Source of the DNA: Sphingopyxis sp. L1A2A
GTDB lineage: Bacteria; Pseudomonadota; Alphaproteobacteria; Sphingomonadales; Sphingomonadaceae
Direction of reading: 5' to 3'
DNA: 33,590 nt
Assembly: GCF_005502465.1 (NCBI RefSeq)
Contig: NZ_SCOT01000035.1
Coordinates: 1-33,590, forward strand
Positions 7,363 to 16,076 of this stretch are shown here, piece after piece. Position 1 is the stretch's first letter, and each line of letters opens with the position of its first letter. A program made the translations under genes and the position numbers. The notes under the pieces were generated by a model. That model worked only from the letters and a program-made list of their open reading frames with translations, was not told where the DNA came from and made no database searches.

Positions 7363-7940
7363 TTCGCGCGGCTCCCGGGTTTGATCGCCGGGGTCGCCGC
7401 GAGCTCGGGCGGCAGTTCGCCATCGGCATAGGTCGGGAAGTTGATCGCGACGAGCGGATAGAAGGGGACACCCAGGTCGACATTGCCCGCCGAACGGTCG
7501 ACCAGCGCCGCCTCGGCGATCACCTCACCGCCTGCCGCGGCGACGCACGCCATCGCCTCGCGCGATGACAGGCCGGTGGTCACGACATCTTCGACCATCA
7601 GCACTTTCGCGCCGGGTTCGATCGTGAAGCCGCGGCGCAGTTCAAAGGTGCCGGTCGGGCGCTCGACGAAAATCGCGGGCTTGCCCAGCGCGCGGCCCAT
7701 TTCATGGCCGATGATGACGCCGCCCATCGCCGGGGATACGACGATGTCGATCGCCTGTTTCAGCTCGCGCGGCAGCTTGGCGGCGAGCGCGACCGCAAGT
7801 CGTCCGGCCCGTTCGGTGTCCATCAGCACCCGGGCACATTGCAGATAATATTCGCTGTGGCGGCCGGACGACAGCAGGAAGTGACCTTGCAGCAAGGCCT
7901 CGGCGGCGCGGAATTCGGCCAGGATTTCATCATCGGTCAT
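7359..7940 (-). CDS. pyrE: Orotate phosphoribosyltransferase
   Basis: The 193-residue enzyme condenses orotate with PRPP to form orotidine 5'-phosphate in pyrimidine synthesis. The PRPP-binding signature [14 protein letters not shown] is at residues 113-126. [14 protein letters not shown] near the N-terminus and [18 protein letters not shown] are also typical. The start at 7940 ([10 protein letters not shown]) fits family length; an upstream in-frame extension to 8051 has no family similarity. The gene is divergent from coxB, with a 232-base gap between them, and overlaps pdxJ at its 3' end. Confidence 0.96.
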   Translation of the reverse strand: MTDDEILAEFRAAEALLQGHFLLSSGRHSEYYLQCARVLMDTERAGRLAVALAAKLPRELKQAIDIVVSPAMGGVIIGHEMGRALGKPAIFVERPTGTFELRRGFTIEPGAKVLMVEDVVTTGLSSREAMACVAAAGGEVIAEAALVDRSAGNVDLGVPFYPLVAINFPTYADGELPPELAATPAIKPGSRAN

Positions 7941-8035
7941 GGGAGAATTGTTCTTTTGTCCAGTGCGTCGCCCATGGCGGGCGACCGGGTTTTGGCGGCG
8001 AAGATTATCCAGCCGCAAAATAGTGTTAGAGATGC

Positions 8036-8064
8036 TTGAGGCAAGCGGCAAGCGGGTCTATAGC
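8036..8064 (+). promoter_or_regulatory. Candidate promoter for the cytochrome oxidase operon
   Basis: TTGAGG (8036-8041), a 17-base spacer and TATAGC (8059-8064) form a sigma-70-like promoter in the pyrE-coxB divergent gap, about 110 bases upstream of the coxB start. No regulator site was recognised. The rest of this 232-base gap shows no other feature that I can name. Confidence 0.5.
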
Positions 8065-8172
8065 GCCCGCGAGATTCAGCCCCGCCAGTGGCTGGCCGGA
8101 CGCATGTCCGGTCGCGGCCGCACAGGGGACGAAGCGGAAAAAGAACAACAGGCAACGGGCGGCACTATCCTT

Positions 8173-9270
8173 ATGAAGAGCTTGAAAACCCTTGTAATTG
8201 CGGCAGCTTTGTCGCTGGGCGCGGTGGGCGTCGGCCATGCACAGGCACCGGCGACGGCTCCGGCCGAAGCGCCTGTCGCAGCGACCGCCCCGGCCGCGGC
8301 GAATCCGGCTCCGGTTGCCGCCGATGCAGCAGCGCCGGCGACGGTCGCCGCCGCTGTCCCGGCAGGCGATGCCACCTATGTGCCGATGAAGCCGACCCCC
8401 GGGGTCGGCCAGCCGATCGACGCGGGGATCGATTTCCAGCCGCAGGTCAGCCCGGTCGGTGAGCAGGCATATTGGTTCAACCATGTCATCCTGTTGCCGG
8501 TGATCACGATCATCACGCTGCTCGTGCTGGGGCTGATGCTGTGGGCAATGTTCCGCTATCGCGCCAAGGCGAACCCGGTGCCGTCGAAAACGACGCACAA
8601 CACCTTCATCGAAATCATCTGGACCGCCATCCCGGTGCTGATCCTTGCCGTGATCGCCGTCCCGTCGATCCGGCTGCTCGCGCAGCAATATGAGCCGCCG
8701 AAAAAGGAAGCGCTGACGATCAAGGTCACCGGATACCAATGGTATTGGGGCTATGCCTATCCCGATCAGGGCATTGGCGAATATGTGTCGAAAATGCTGA
8801 CCGAAGATCAGGCGAAAGCCTCGGGCGAGCCGCACCAGCTTGCGGTCGACAACCGTATGGTCGTTCCCGTTGGTCGTCAGGTGAAACTGATCATCACCGG
8901 CGCCGACGTCATCCACAGCTTCGCCGTCCCGGCCTTTTGGACCAAGATGGATGCGGTTCCCGGCCGTGCCAACGAAACCACCTTTACCGCGAACAAGGTC
9001 GGCGTTTATTACGGTCAGTGTTCGGAACTTTGCGGCGTCGATCACGGCTTCATGCCGATCGCCGTCGAAGTGCTGCCGGTCGATAAATGGGAAGCCTGGG
9101 TCCGCTCGAAGGGCGGCAACCCGGCCGGTCCGGTAGCGGCGGTGCCTGCTGCCGCTGCTCCGGCTCCCGTTGCTGCTGGCGCTGCCGCACCCGCCGTGAC
9201 GCCGGCCGCCACCACGACCGAAGCTGCCCCGGCAGCGGCGCCCGCCGCCGCGCCGGTCGCCACGAATTAA
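8173..9270 (+). CDS. coxB: Cytochrome c oxidase subunit II with Ala/Pro-rich extensions
   Basis: Subunit II of the aa3 oxidase accepts electrons from cytochrome c through its CuA centre. The start at 8173 gives a 365-residue protein with a Sec signal (cut after GHAQ, about residue 24), then an Ala/Pro-rich linker (about 25-66). Two membrane segments follow (about 102-126 and 145-168), then the periplasmic cupredoxin domain. CuA ligands are H248 (VIHSF), C283 and C287 (CSELC), H291 and M294. The aromatic patch YQWYWGY (188-194) is the electron entry site. The last 48 residues form a second Ala/Pro/Val tail that is not part of the core fold. It is the first gene of the cox operon, 15 bases before ctaD. 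Confidence 0.96.
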   Translation: MKSLKTLVIAAALSLGAVGVGHAQAPATAPAEAPVAATAPAAANPAPVAADAAAPATVAAAVPAGDATYVPMKPTPGVGQPIDAGIDFQPQVSPVGEQAYWFNHVILLPVITIITLLVLGLMLWAMFRYRAKANPVPSKTTHNTFIEIIWTAIPVLILAVIAVPSIRLLAQQYEPPKKEALTIKVTGYQWYWGYAYPDQGIGEYVSKMLTEDQAKASGEPHQLAVDNRMVVPVGRQVKLIITGADVIHSFAVPAFWTKMDAVPGRANETTFTANKVGVYYGQCSELCGVDHGFMPIAVEVLPVDKWEAWVRSKGGNPAGPVAAVPAAAAPAPVAAGAAAPAVTPAATTTEAAPAAAPAAAPVATN

Positions 9271-9285
9271 AAAGGGGTCCGACAG

Positions 9286-10971
9286 ATGACCGATATCGCC
9301 GCAACTGCACCCGCCCATGGCCCCGCTCATGGCCACACCGATCACGCGCATGACGACCATGATCACGATACCCCGGGCTTTTTCGTCCGCTGGTTCATGT
9401 CGACGAACCACAAGGACATCGGCACCCTCTACCTGATCTTCGCGATCATCGCCGGCATCGTCGGCGGGGTGATCTCGGGCCTGATGCGCTGGGAACTGGC
9501 GGAGCCGGGCATCCAGTATCTGACCGGCTGGGCGCAATTTTTTGATCCCGCTGCGGGCGAAGTGCAGGGCAAGCATTTCTGGAACGTGATGATCACCGCG
9601 CACGGCCTGATCATGGTGTTCTTCATGGTGATGCCCGCGATGATCGGCGGCTTCGGTAACTGGTTCGTGCCGCTGATGATCGGCGCGCCCGACATGGCGT
9701 TCCCGCGCATGAACAATGTCAGCTTCTGGCTGACCGCCGTTGCTTTCATCATGCTGGTCGGGTCGATGTTCGTTCCGGGCGGCAGCGGACTTGGTGCCGG
9801 TACCGGCTGGACCGTCTATGCCCCGTTGTCGACCAGCGGATCGGTCGGGCCGGCGGTCGATATGGCGATCTTCTCGCTTCACCTCGCAGGCGCGGCGTCG
9901 ATTTTGGGCGCGATCAACTTCATCACCACCATCTTCAACATGCGCGCGCCGGGGATGACGATCCACAAAATGCCGCTGTTCGTGTGGTCGGTGCTGGTCA
10001 CCGCCTTCCTGCTGCTGCTCGCGCTGCCGGTTCTGGCCGCGGCGATCACCATGCTGCTGACCGACCGCAACTTCGGCACGACCTTCTATGATGCGGCCGG
10101 CGGCGGTGATCCCGTCCTCTACCAGCATCTTTTCTGGTTCTTTGGTCACCCCGAAGTGTACATCATGATTCTGCCGGGCTTCGGCATTGTCAGCCAGATC
10201 ATCTCGACCTTCAGCAAGAAGCCGGTGTTCGGTTATCTCGGCATGGCTTATGCCATGGTTGCGATCGGCGTCGTCGGCTTCATCGTGTGGGCGCACCACA
10301 TGTTCACCGTCGGCATGTCGGTGAACCTGAAGATGTACTTCACCGCCGCGACGATGGTCATCGCGGTTCCCACCGGCATCAAGATCTTCAGCTGGATCGC
10401 GACGATGTGGGGCGGCTCGATGACGTTCAAGACCCCGATGATGTGGTCGCTCGGCTTCATCTTTATGTTCACCGTCGGCGGCGTAACCGGCGTCGTGCTC
10501 GCCAATGGCGGGGTCGATACCAACCTGCACGACACCTATTATGTCGTCGCCCACTTCCACTATGTGTTGTCGCTGGGCGCGGTGTTCTCGCTGTTCGCCG
10601 GTTTCTATTACTGGTTCCCGAAAATGTCGGGGCGGATGTACAACGAGTTCCTGGGTCAGCTGCACTTCTGGATCTTCTTCATCGGCGTCAACGTCCTGTT
10701 CTTCCCCCAGCACTTCCTGGGCCAGCAGGGCATGCCGCGCCGTTACCCCGATTATCCCGAAGCCTATGCCTTCTGGCACCTGATCTCGTCCTACGGCTAT
10801 GTCATCATGGCGGTTGGCGTCCTGATCTTCTTCGTGAACATCCTCTACTCGCTGGTCGCCGGTAAGCGTGCCGCCGACAATCCGTGGGGCGAAGGCGCGA
10901 CGACGCTCGAATGGACGCTGTCGAGCCCGCCGCCGTTCCACCAGTTCAACGAACTGCCGCGTATCGCCTGA
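9286..10971 (+). CDS. ctaD: Cytochrome c oxidase subunit I (aa3-type, A1 family)
   Basis: The 561-residue, 12-helix catalytic subunit reduces O2 and pumps protons. Heme a ligands are H106 (ITAHGLIM) and H425, the heme a3 ligand is H423 (HFHYVLS), and the CuB ligands are H288, H337 and H338, with the cross-linked Tyr in GHPEVY (Y292). E290 in that motif marks the A1-type D-channel, whose entry Asp is D136 ([10 protein letters not shown]); the K-channel lysine is K349 (SVNLKMYF). The N-terminus carries a His/Asp-rich leader (residues 11-28, nine histidines), which is unusual and may bind metal. RBS AAAGGGG precedes the ATG. Confidence 0.98.
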   Translation: MTDIAATAPAHGPAHGHTDHAHDDHDHDTPGFFVRWFMSTNHKDIGTLYLIFAIIAGIVGGVISGLMRWELAEPGIQYLTGWAQFFDPAAGEVQGKHFWNVMITAHGLIMVFFMVMPAMIGGFGNWFVPLMIGAPDMAFPRMNNVSFWLTAVAFIMLVGSMFVPGGSGLGAGTGWTVYAPLSTSGSVGPAVDMAIFSLHLAGAASILGAINFITTIFNMRAPGMTIHKMPLFVWSVLVTAFLLLLALPVLAAAITMLLTDRNFGTTFYDAAGGGDPVLYQHLFWFFGHPEVYIMILPGFGIVSQIISTFSKKPVFGYLGMAYAMVAIGVVGFIVWAHHMFTVGMSVNLKMYFTAATMVIAVPTGIKIFSWIATMWGGSMTFKTPMMWSLGFIFMFTVGGVTGVVLANGGVDTNLHDTYYVVAHFHYVLSLGAVFSLFAGFYYWFPKMSGRMYNEFLGQLHFWIFFIGVNVLFFPQHFLGQQGMPRRYPDYPEAYAFWHLISSYGYVIMAVGVLIFFVNILYSLVAGKRAADNPWGEGATTLEWTLSSPPPFHQFNELPRIA

Positions 10972-10979
10972 TCGGCTTT

Positions 10980-11009
10980 GCCCCCTGCTGATGTCCGGCA
11001 GGGGGCTTT
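10980..11009 (+). terminator. Intercistronic hairpin between ctaD and ctaB
   Basis: A perfect 9-bp stem (GCCCCCTGC/GCAGGGGGC) with a 9-base loop and a trailing TTTG lies 8 bases after the ctaD stop. The short T-run suggests partial termination or 3'-end protection, which would keep the structural subunit mRNA more abundant than that of the assembly genes. Confidence 0.6.
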
Positions 11010-11030
11010 GCCTGTCCGGCCGGAGTTATC

Positions 11031-11942
11031 ATGGCGCAGAGCCTGACCCACGGCGAAACGGCCCTTCCGGCCGACTGGCGCGACCTGTTCGCGCTGACCA
11101 AGCCGCGCGTCATGTCGCTGGTGGTGTTCACCGCGCTGTGCGGGCTGCTTGCGGCACCGGTTCATGTTCCGCCCGTCCTGGCCTTTGCCTCGATCCTGGC
11201 GATCGCGCTGGGGGCAGGGGCGTCGGGCGCGCTCAACCAATGGTATGAGGCAGGGCTGGACGCCAAGATGAAGCGCACGGCGGGACGACCGCTGCCTGCC
11301 GGGCGGCTCGACCCGCAGACGGCGTTGCAATTCGGCATCGGGCTGGCGGCGTTTTCGCTGTTTCTTATGCTGTTCGCGTCGAACTGGCAGGCGACGCTGC
11401 TGTTGGCGGCGTCGATCCTCTTCTACGTCTTTGTCTACACGATGTGGCTGAAGCCGCGGACGCCGCAGAATATCGTCATCGGCGGTGCGGCAGGGGCGTT
11501 TCCGCCGCTGATTGGCTGGGTCGCGGCGACGGGTAGCATTGCGCCGCTGCCGGTGATGCTGTTCCTGCTGATCTTTCTGTGGACGCCGCCGCATTTCTGG
11601 GCGCTCGCGCTGTTCATGCGCTCGGATTACGCTGCCGCGGGGATCCCGATGATGCCGGTCGTTGCGGGCGAGAAATCGACGCGGCGGCAAATCCTCTTCT
11701 ATGCGCTGATCATGGCGGTGGCGGCGATCGCGCCCTGGCCGCTTGGCTACACCGGCGCGCTGTACGGTTGGACCGCGGTCATCCTGTCGGCGCTGTTCGT
11801 TGCGTTGTCGCTGCAGGTTGGCACCCGCACGACGGGCGAGGCCGATTTGATGCAACCCGAAAAGCGGCTGTTCGCTTACTCAATCGCCTATCTTTTCATC
11901 CTCTTCGGCGCCGTTGTTGCCGATCAATGGTGGCCTTTATGA
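11031..11942 (+). CDS. ctaB: Heme O synthase (protoheme IX farnesyltransferase)
   Basis: The 303-residue polytopic membrane enzyme adds a farnesyl group to heme b to make heme O, the precursor of heme A for the oxidase. The prenyltransferase signature [20 protein letters not shown] is at residues 68-87. The second conserved region ([17 protein letters not shown] and AFPPLIGW) is near 135-165. A GGAG precedes the ATG at 11031. Its stop overlaps the next small gene as ATGA. CyoE is a synonym. No heme A synthase (ctaA) gene is in the window. Confidence 0.96.
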   Translation: MAQSLTHGETALPADWRDLFALTKPRVMSLVVFTALCGLLAAPVHVPPVLAFASILAIALGAGASGALNQWYEAGLDAKMKRTAGRPLPAGRLDPQTALQFGIGLAAFSLFLMLFASNWQATLLLAASILFYVFVYTMWLKPRTPQNIVIGGAAGAFPPLIGWVAATGSIAPLPVMLFLLIFLWTPPHFWALALFMRSDYAAAGIPMMPVVAGEKSTRRQILFYALIMAVAAIAPWPLGYTGALYGWTAVILSALFVALSLQVGTRTTGEADLMQPEKRLFAYSIAYLFILFGAVVADQWWPL

Positions 11943-12088
11943 CCGAAAATCCGAATCTCGAACCCTTTGACGAGGTCGAATATCGCCGCCGCCAGCGCAG
12001 CCGTGCCAATATGATGGCGTGGATGCTCGGCGGCCTCGCGATCCTGTTTTTCTTCATCACGATTGCCAAGATCCAGATATTCGCATGA
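11939..12088 (+). CDS. Small single-helix membrane protein of the cox operon (CoxF-like)
   Basis: This 49-residue open frame begins with an ATG overlapping the ctaB stop (ATGA) and ends overlapping the ctaG start (ATGA), so it is translationally coupled on both sides. It has a charged N-terminus ([11 protein letters not shown]) and one membrane helix (about residues 25-44, [20 protein letters not shown]). A small protein in this position is common in alphaproteobacterial cox operons and is often annotated CoxF or hypothetical. A role in oxidase assembly is inferred from position only. Confidence 0.85.
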   Translation: MTENPNLEPFDEVEYRRRQRSRANMMAWMLGGLAILFFFITIAKIQIFA

Positions 12089-12660
12089 CGTCTTTTCCGG
12101 CAATTGGGCGACTGTCCCCCAAAGCGAAGACCGCGAGCCTTGCGTCGGCGCTGGCGCTCGCGATGGTCGGGCTGGGTTTTGCAGCTGTGCCGCTCTATGA
12201 TCTGTTCTGCCGCGTCACCGGGTTCGGGGGCACGACGCAGCGTTATGATCCGGTCGCCGCGGCGGCGGATCCGGTGGTCCTGTCGCAGACCGTCTCGGTC
12301 CGTTTCGACGCCAATGTCTCACCCGGGCTGCCGTGGAAATTCTATCCCGAGCATCCGACCGATACGGTCAGCATCGGCGCGCGCGACATGGCGATCTTTA
12401 TCGCCGAGAATAACTCGTCAAAGCTGGTCGTTGGCACCGCGGGCTTCAACGTCACGCCGACGCAGGCGGGCAAATATTTCACCAAGATTCAGTGCTTTTG
12501 CTTCACCGAACAGCGATTGGAGCCGGGGCAGCAGATGCGGATGCCGGTATTGTTCTTCGTCGATCCCAAAATCATGGACGATCCCGACGCGCGCGACATC
12601 CAGGAAATCACCCTCAGCTACACCTTCCACCCTGTAGACGAGGGTAAAAAGGCGAGCTAA
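12085..12660 (+). CDS. ctaG: Cytochrome c oxidase assembly protein CtaG (Cox11 family)
   Basis: The 191-residue protein delivers copper to the CuB site of subunit I. One N-terminal membrane anchor (about residues 16-36) ends in AAVPLYDLFCRVTGFGGT, a conserved Cox11 stretch that includes a cysteine (C42). The periplasmic immunoglobulin-like domain holds the copper-binding CFCF motif (C137, C139, in KIQCFCFTEQ) and the PVLFFVDP segment. The start at 12085 overlaps the stop of the small upstream gene. This is the Cox11-type CtaG, not the unrelated Bacillus CtaG. Confidence 0.96.
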   Translation: MTSFPAIGRLSPKAKTASLASALALAMVGLGFAAVPLYDLFCRVTGFGGTTQRYDPVAAAADPVVLSQTVSVRFDANVSPGLPWKFYPEHPTDTVSIGARDMAIFIAENNSSKLVVGTAGFNVTPTQAGKYFTKIQCFCFTEQRLEPGQQMRMPVLFFVDPKIMDDPDARDIQEITLSYTFHPVDEGKKAS

Positions 12661-12741
12661 GGCCGCGATCAGAGTCTTAATTCAAGGACCGGCGGGCGAT
12701 GGGGAATCGCGACGCCGGGGCTGCAAAACGGGAAAAACGCC

Positions 12742-13617
12742 ATGTCCGGTGCGAAACATCATGACTATCACCTCGTAAACCCCAGCGTCTGGCCGCTGAT
12801 CGGCTCGTTCGCCGCGCTGGTGATGTTCTTCGGGCTCGTGATGTTCATGCACGACGATTATTTCGGCGGCGTGGGCAAATGGGTGCTTGGCCTGGGCTTC
12901 ATGGGCGTGATCGCCACCTTCTTCAGCTGGTGGTCCGACGTCATCAATGAAGCCCATGCCGGCGACCACACCCCGGTCGTCCAGCTCCACCTGCGCTATG
13001 GCATGATCCTGTTCATCGCGTCCGAAGTGATGTTCTTTGTCGGTTGGTTCTGGGCGTGGTTCGACTTTACGCTGTTCCCGGTGCCGATCGAATATGTCGA
13101 TGGCGCGGTTACCTCGCTGTTCGGTCAGGACGGCGCCGCGGCGATCACCCAGTGGCCGCCAAAGGGCATCGAGGTCATCGACGCATTCTCGCTGCCGCTG
13201 CTCAACACGCTGATCCTGCTCTGTTCGGGCACGACGATCACCTGGGCGCATCATGCGCTGATCCATGGTGACCGCGAAGGGCTGAAAAAGGGCCTGTGGG
13301 CGACAATCATCCTCGGGGCGATCTTCTCGGCGATCCAGGCTTATGAATATGCCCATGCGCCGTTCGCTTTCGGCCAGAGCAATTTCAGCTCGGCCTTTTA
13401 CATGGCGACCGGTTTCCACGGCTTCCACGTCCTCGTCGGCACGATCTTTCTGATCGTCTGCCTCGTGCGCACGTACAAGGGCCACTTCACTCCCAAGCAG
13501 CACTTCGGGTTTGAAGCTGCCGCCTGGTATTGGCATTTCGTCGACGTGGTATGGCTGTTCCTGTTCATCATCGTCTATGTCTGGGGTGGCTGGGGCGCAC
13601 CGATTGCCGCGCACTAA
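12742..13617 (+). CDS. ctaE: Cytochrome c oxidase subunit III
   Basis: The 291-residue, seven-helix subunit III stabilises the oxidase and its proton-uptake path. Family stretches include WWSDVINEAHAGDHT, RYGMILFIASEVMFFVGWFW in part, GFHGFHVLVGTIFL, and HFGFEAAAWYWHFVDVVWL near the C-terminus. The N-terminus (MSGAKHHDYHLV) is typical. It follows ctaG after 81 bases with no other gene between, and is followed by a strong terminator hairpin, so it probably closes the main oxidase transcript. Confidence 0.97.
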   Translation: MSGAKHHDYHLVNPSVWPLIGSFAALVMFFGLVMFMHDDYFGGVGKWVLGLGFMGVIATFFSWWSDVINEAHAGDHTPVVQLHLRYGMILFIASEVMFFVGWFWAWFDFTLFPVPIEYVDGAVTSLFGQDGAAAITQWPPKGIEVIDAFSLPLLNTLILLCSGTTITWAHHALIHGDREGLKKGLWATIILGAIFSAIQAYEYAHAPFAFGQSNFSSAFYMATGFHGFHVLVGTIFLIVCLVRTYKGHFTPKQHFGFEAAAWYWHFVDVVWLFLFIIVYVWGGWGAPIAAH

Positions 13618-13618
13618 A

Positions 13619-14014
13619 TTGCCGGGTGACGATTCCATATCAAAAGGGCAGCCGCCGGTCTGGCGCGCTGCCCTTTTTGGCCTTTGCCCCGAATGTGGTG
13701 CATCGACGCTGTTCGACGGCCCGGTCAGGTTTCAGGCGACATGCCGCGCCTGCGGGCTCGACTATGGCCGCTATAATGTCGGCGACGGCCCCGCCGCCTT
13801 CCTGACCCTTATCATCGGCGCGCTGCTTGTCGTGCTGGCGCTGACGCTCGATGCCGCGGTGCAGCCGCCGCTGTGGGTGCATGTCTTGCTTTGGGTTCCG
13901 CTCACTGCCGGTGCTGTGGTCTATGGTTTGCGCGTCGCCAAGGGCGCGCTATTGGCGAGCGAGCATCAACGGCAAGCTATCGAGGGCCGGAAAGTCGACG
14001 AGCCGCATGACTGA
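13619..14014 (+). CDS. DUF983 family protein with zinc-ribbon-like CPxCG motif
   Basis: This 131-residue protein has two Cys pairs of a zinc-ribbon type (LCPECGASTLF and CRACGLDYG, about residues 23-55), then two membrane segments (about 59-80 and 86-106). DUF983 proteins are frequent next to ctaE and surf1 in alphaproteobacteria but have no established function; an assembly role is inferred from position. The start is uncertain: TTG at 13619, one base after the ctaE stop, is the best in-frame choice, since no ATG lies between that stop and the Cys motif. An ATG at 13577 would overlap ctaE. A terminator hairpin lies within its first codons. It overlaps surf1 by 8 bases. Confidence 0.82.
   Translation: MPGDDSISKGQPPVWRAALFGLCPECGASTLFDGPVRFQATCRACGLDYGRYNVGDGPAAFLTLIIGALLVVLALTLDAAVQPPLWVHVLLWVPLTAGAVVYGLRVAKGALLASEHQRQAIEGRKVDEPHD
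13642..13678 (+). terminator. Rho-independent terminator after ctaE, inside the DUF983 reading frame
   Basis: An 11-bp perfect stem (AAAAGGGCAGC/GCTGCCCTTTT) with a 14-base loop ends in TTTTT. It lies 24 bases after the ctaE stop and, unusually, within the 5' codons of the DUF983 gene. Confidence 0.85.
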
Positions 14015-14651
14015 TCCCGCAACGCCTCCGCCGCGGCGCTGGCCGCTGATGCCGACGATCATCGTCATTGCTGCGGTGCTGGTGATGATCGCGCTTGGGG
14101 TGTGGCAGCTCCAGCGCAAGACCGAGAAGGAAGCGCTGGTCGCGCTGTATCAGCGCAACATGGCGATGTCGTCGCTGGTCACCTATCCCGAACTGCCGCC
14201 GGTCGCCGACGCCTTGTTGTTTCGCAAGAGTAGCGTCGTTTGCCTCGAACCCGTGCGCTGGGATCCGCGCAGCGGCACCGATCAGAAGGGCAAAGCGGGC
14301 TTTCGCATGATCGCCGATTGCCGCACCGGCGCCGAAGGCCCGGGGGTACTGGTCGATGTCGGGATCGGTGACGATTTCGCCCCGCCGAAATGGACCGGCG
14401 GGATCGTGCGGGGGACGATCGTCCCCGGCCCGGACCAGCCGACGGTGATGGAACGCGCGGCGGGCAAAGACAGGCCCGCGCGGGCGATGCTGATCGCCGA
14501 TACACCCGTTGCGGGTCTGCGCGCGAGTGCCGTCCCCTCGGCCGATAACACGCCGAACAATCACCTCGCTTATGCGGGGCAATGGTTCCTGTTCGCCATT
14601 GCGGCGCTGGTGATCTACTTCCTGGCTGTCCGTCGCCGCTTGCGGCCTTGA
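14007..14651 (+). CDS. SURF1-family cytochrome c oxidase assembly protein
   Basis: The 214-residue protein has an N-terminal membrane segment (about residues 16-34) followed by GVWQLQRKTEKEALV, a periplasmic domain, and the closing NNHLAYAGQWFLFAIAALV stretch that forms the second membrane segment. These are hallmark SURF1 features. SURF1 helps insert heme a into subunit I. The start ATG overlaps the DUF983 gene by 8 bases. thrC follows after 27 bases. The middle domain looks fairly diverged, but both termini are clear. Confidence 0.93.
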   Translation: MTDPATPPPRRWPLMPTIIVIAAVLVMIALGVWQLQRKTEKEALVALYQRNMAMSSLVTYPELPPVADALLFRKSSVVCLEPVRWDPRSGTDQKGKAGFRMIADCRTGAEGPGVLVDVGIGDDFAPPKWTGGIVRGTIVPGPDQPTVMERAAGKDRPARAMLIADTPVAGLRASAVPSADNTPNNHLAYAGQWFLFAIAALVIYFLAVRRRLRP

Positions 14652-14678
14652 GGCTGGCCCGCTAGGCGCGGGGCCGCC

Positions 14679-16076
14679 ATGGAATATATCAGCACCCGCG
14701 GCTCTGCGCCGACCCTCGACTTTCGTGCCGCAACGCTGGCGGGCCTCGCCAGCGACGGCGGCCTTTATCTGCCCGCGCATTGGCCGCAGATGCCGGAGGG
14801 CGAAATCCGCGCGCTGGCCGGGCTCGACTATGCCGAAACCGCGGTGCGCGTCATGCGCCCGTTCGTTGCGGGCGTGCTGTCCGAGGACGAACTGCGCCAG
14901 CTTTGCCGCGCCGCCTATGGCAGTTTCAGCCATGATGCGGTGACCCCGCTGGTCCAGCTCGACCATCGCCACTGGTTGCTCGAACTGTTCCATGGCCCGA
15001 CGCTGGCGTTCAAGGACGTCGCGCTGCAATTGCTCGGCCAGCTGTTCGAAAAATTCCTGAGCGGCGGCGGCACCGACATCACCATCGTCGGCGCGACGTC
15101 GGGCGACACCGGATCGGCGGCGATCGAGGCGGTCGCGGGGCGGGAACATATCCGCATCTTCATGCTCCACCCCGAAGGCCGGGTGAGCGACGTCCAGCGG
15201 CGGCAGATGACGACGGTGCTGGCGCCGAACGTGCATAATATCGCGATCGACGGCAGTTTCGACGATGCCCAAGCGATGGTGAAGCGGTTGTTCGGTGACG
15301 AAGAGGCGCGGGCGAAGGTGACCCTGTCGGCGGTCAACAGCATCAACTGGGCGCGGTTGATGGCGCAGGTCGTCTATTATTTCTACGCCGCGGTGCGCCT
15401 GGGCGGGCCCGACCGTCCGGTTGCTTTCGCTGTGCCGACGGGCAATTTCGGCGATGTGTTCGCGGGTTATGTCGCGGCGCAGATGGGGCTGCCGATCGCG
15501 CGGCTGGTCGTCGCGACCAACGTCAACGACATCCTCCACCGCGCGCTGACCAACGGCGACTACAGCGCCGGGACGGTCACCGCGACTGCGACCCCCAGCA
15601 TGGACATTCAGGTCAGCAGCAATTTCGAGCGATTGCTGTTCGATCTGTCGGGACGCGACGGCGCTGCGATCACCGGCATGATGGGCGAATTCGATCGCAA
15701 TCGCGCGATGACCATCCCCGCCGACATGCTCGCGGGCGCGCGCGGGCTGTTTTCGAGCGCCAGCATCGACGGCGATGCGATGGCGCTGGCGCTGCGCTGG
15801 GCGCAGGAGCATGGCGGCCAGATTATCGACCCCCACAGCGCCGTGGGCCTCGCCGCGGCGCGCGCGCTGGAGATTGACGCCGACATTCCCGTCGTCACGC
15901 TGGCGACCGCGCATCCGGCCAAGTTCCGCGAAGCGGTCGAGCGCGCGACCGGCGTCCGTCCGGCGCTGCCGGCGCGGCTTGGCAATCTGTTCGACCGCGA
16001 AGAACGCTATGAGCGGCTGCCGGGCGATTATGACGCGGTGAAGGCCTTTGTCCTGGCGGAAGCCGCCCGTGGCTGA
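14679..16076 (+). CDS. thrC: Threonine synthase
   Basis: The 465-residue PLP enzyme converts O-phospho-L-homoserine to L-threonine. The N-terminal MEYISTRG...SDGGLYLP is typical of the long (class I, E. coli/yeast-like) form. The PLP lysine is K112 in HGPTLAFKDVALQ. The phosphate loop is GATSGDTGSAA, with VPTGNFGDVFAGYVA and SVSSNFERLLFDL-like (here VSSNFERLLFDL) stretches further on. It sits at the end of the oxidase operon, an arrangement I have seen as conserved in sphingomonads, although there is no obvious functional link. Confidence 0.97.
   Translation: MEYISTRGSAPTLDFRAATLAGLASDGGLYLPAHWPQMPEGEIRALAGLDYAETAVRVMRPFVAGVLSEDELRQLCRAAYGSFSHDAVTPLVQLDHRHWLLELFHGPTLAFKDVALQLLGQLFEKFLSGGGTDITIVGATSGDTGSAAIEAVAGREHIRIFMLHPEGRVSDVQRRQMTTVLAPNVHNIAIDGSFDDAQAMVKRLFGDEEARAKVTLSAVNSINWARLMAQVVYYFYAAVRLGGPDRPVAFAVPTGNFGDVFAGYVAAQMGLPIARLVVATNVNDILHRALTNGDYSAGTVTATATPSMDIQVSSNFERLLFDLSGRDGAAITGMMGEFDRNRAMTIPADMLAGARGLFSSASIDGDAMALALRWAQEHGGQIIDPHSAVGLAAARALEIDADIPVVTLATAHPAKFREAVERATGVRPALPARLGNLFDREERYERLPGDYDAVKAFVLAEAARG

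Noticed and set aside
8026..10941. 971-residue minus-strand open frame across coxB and ctaD
   Set aside because: Antisense to two certain oxidase genes; its His/Arg/Asp-rich text has no domain and arises from high-GC codon bias.
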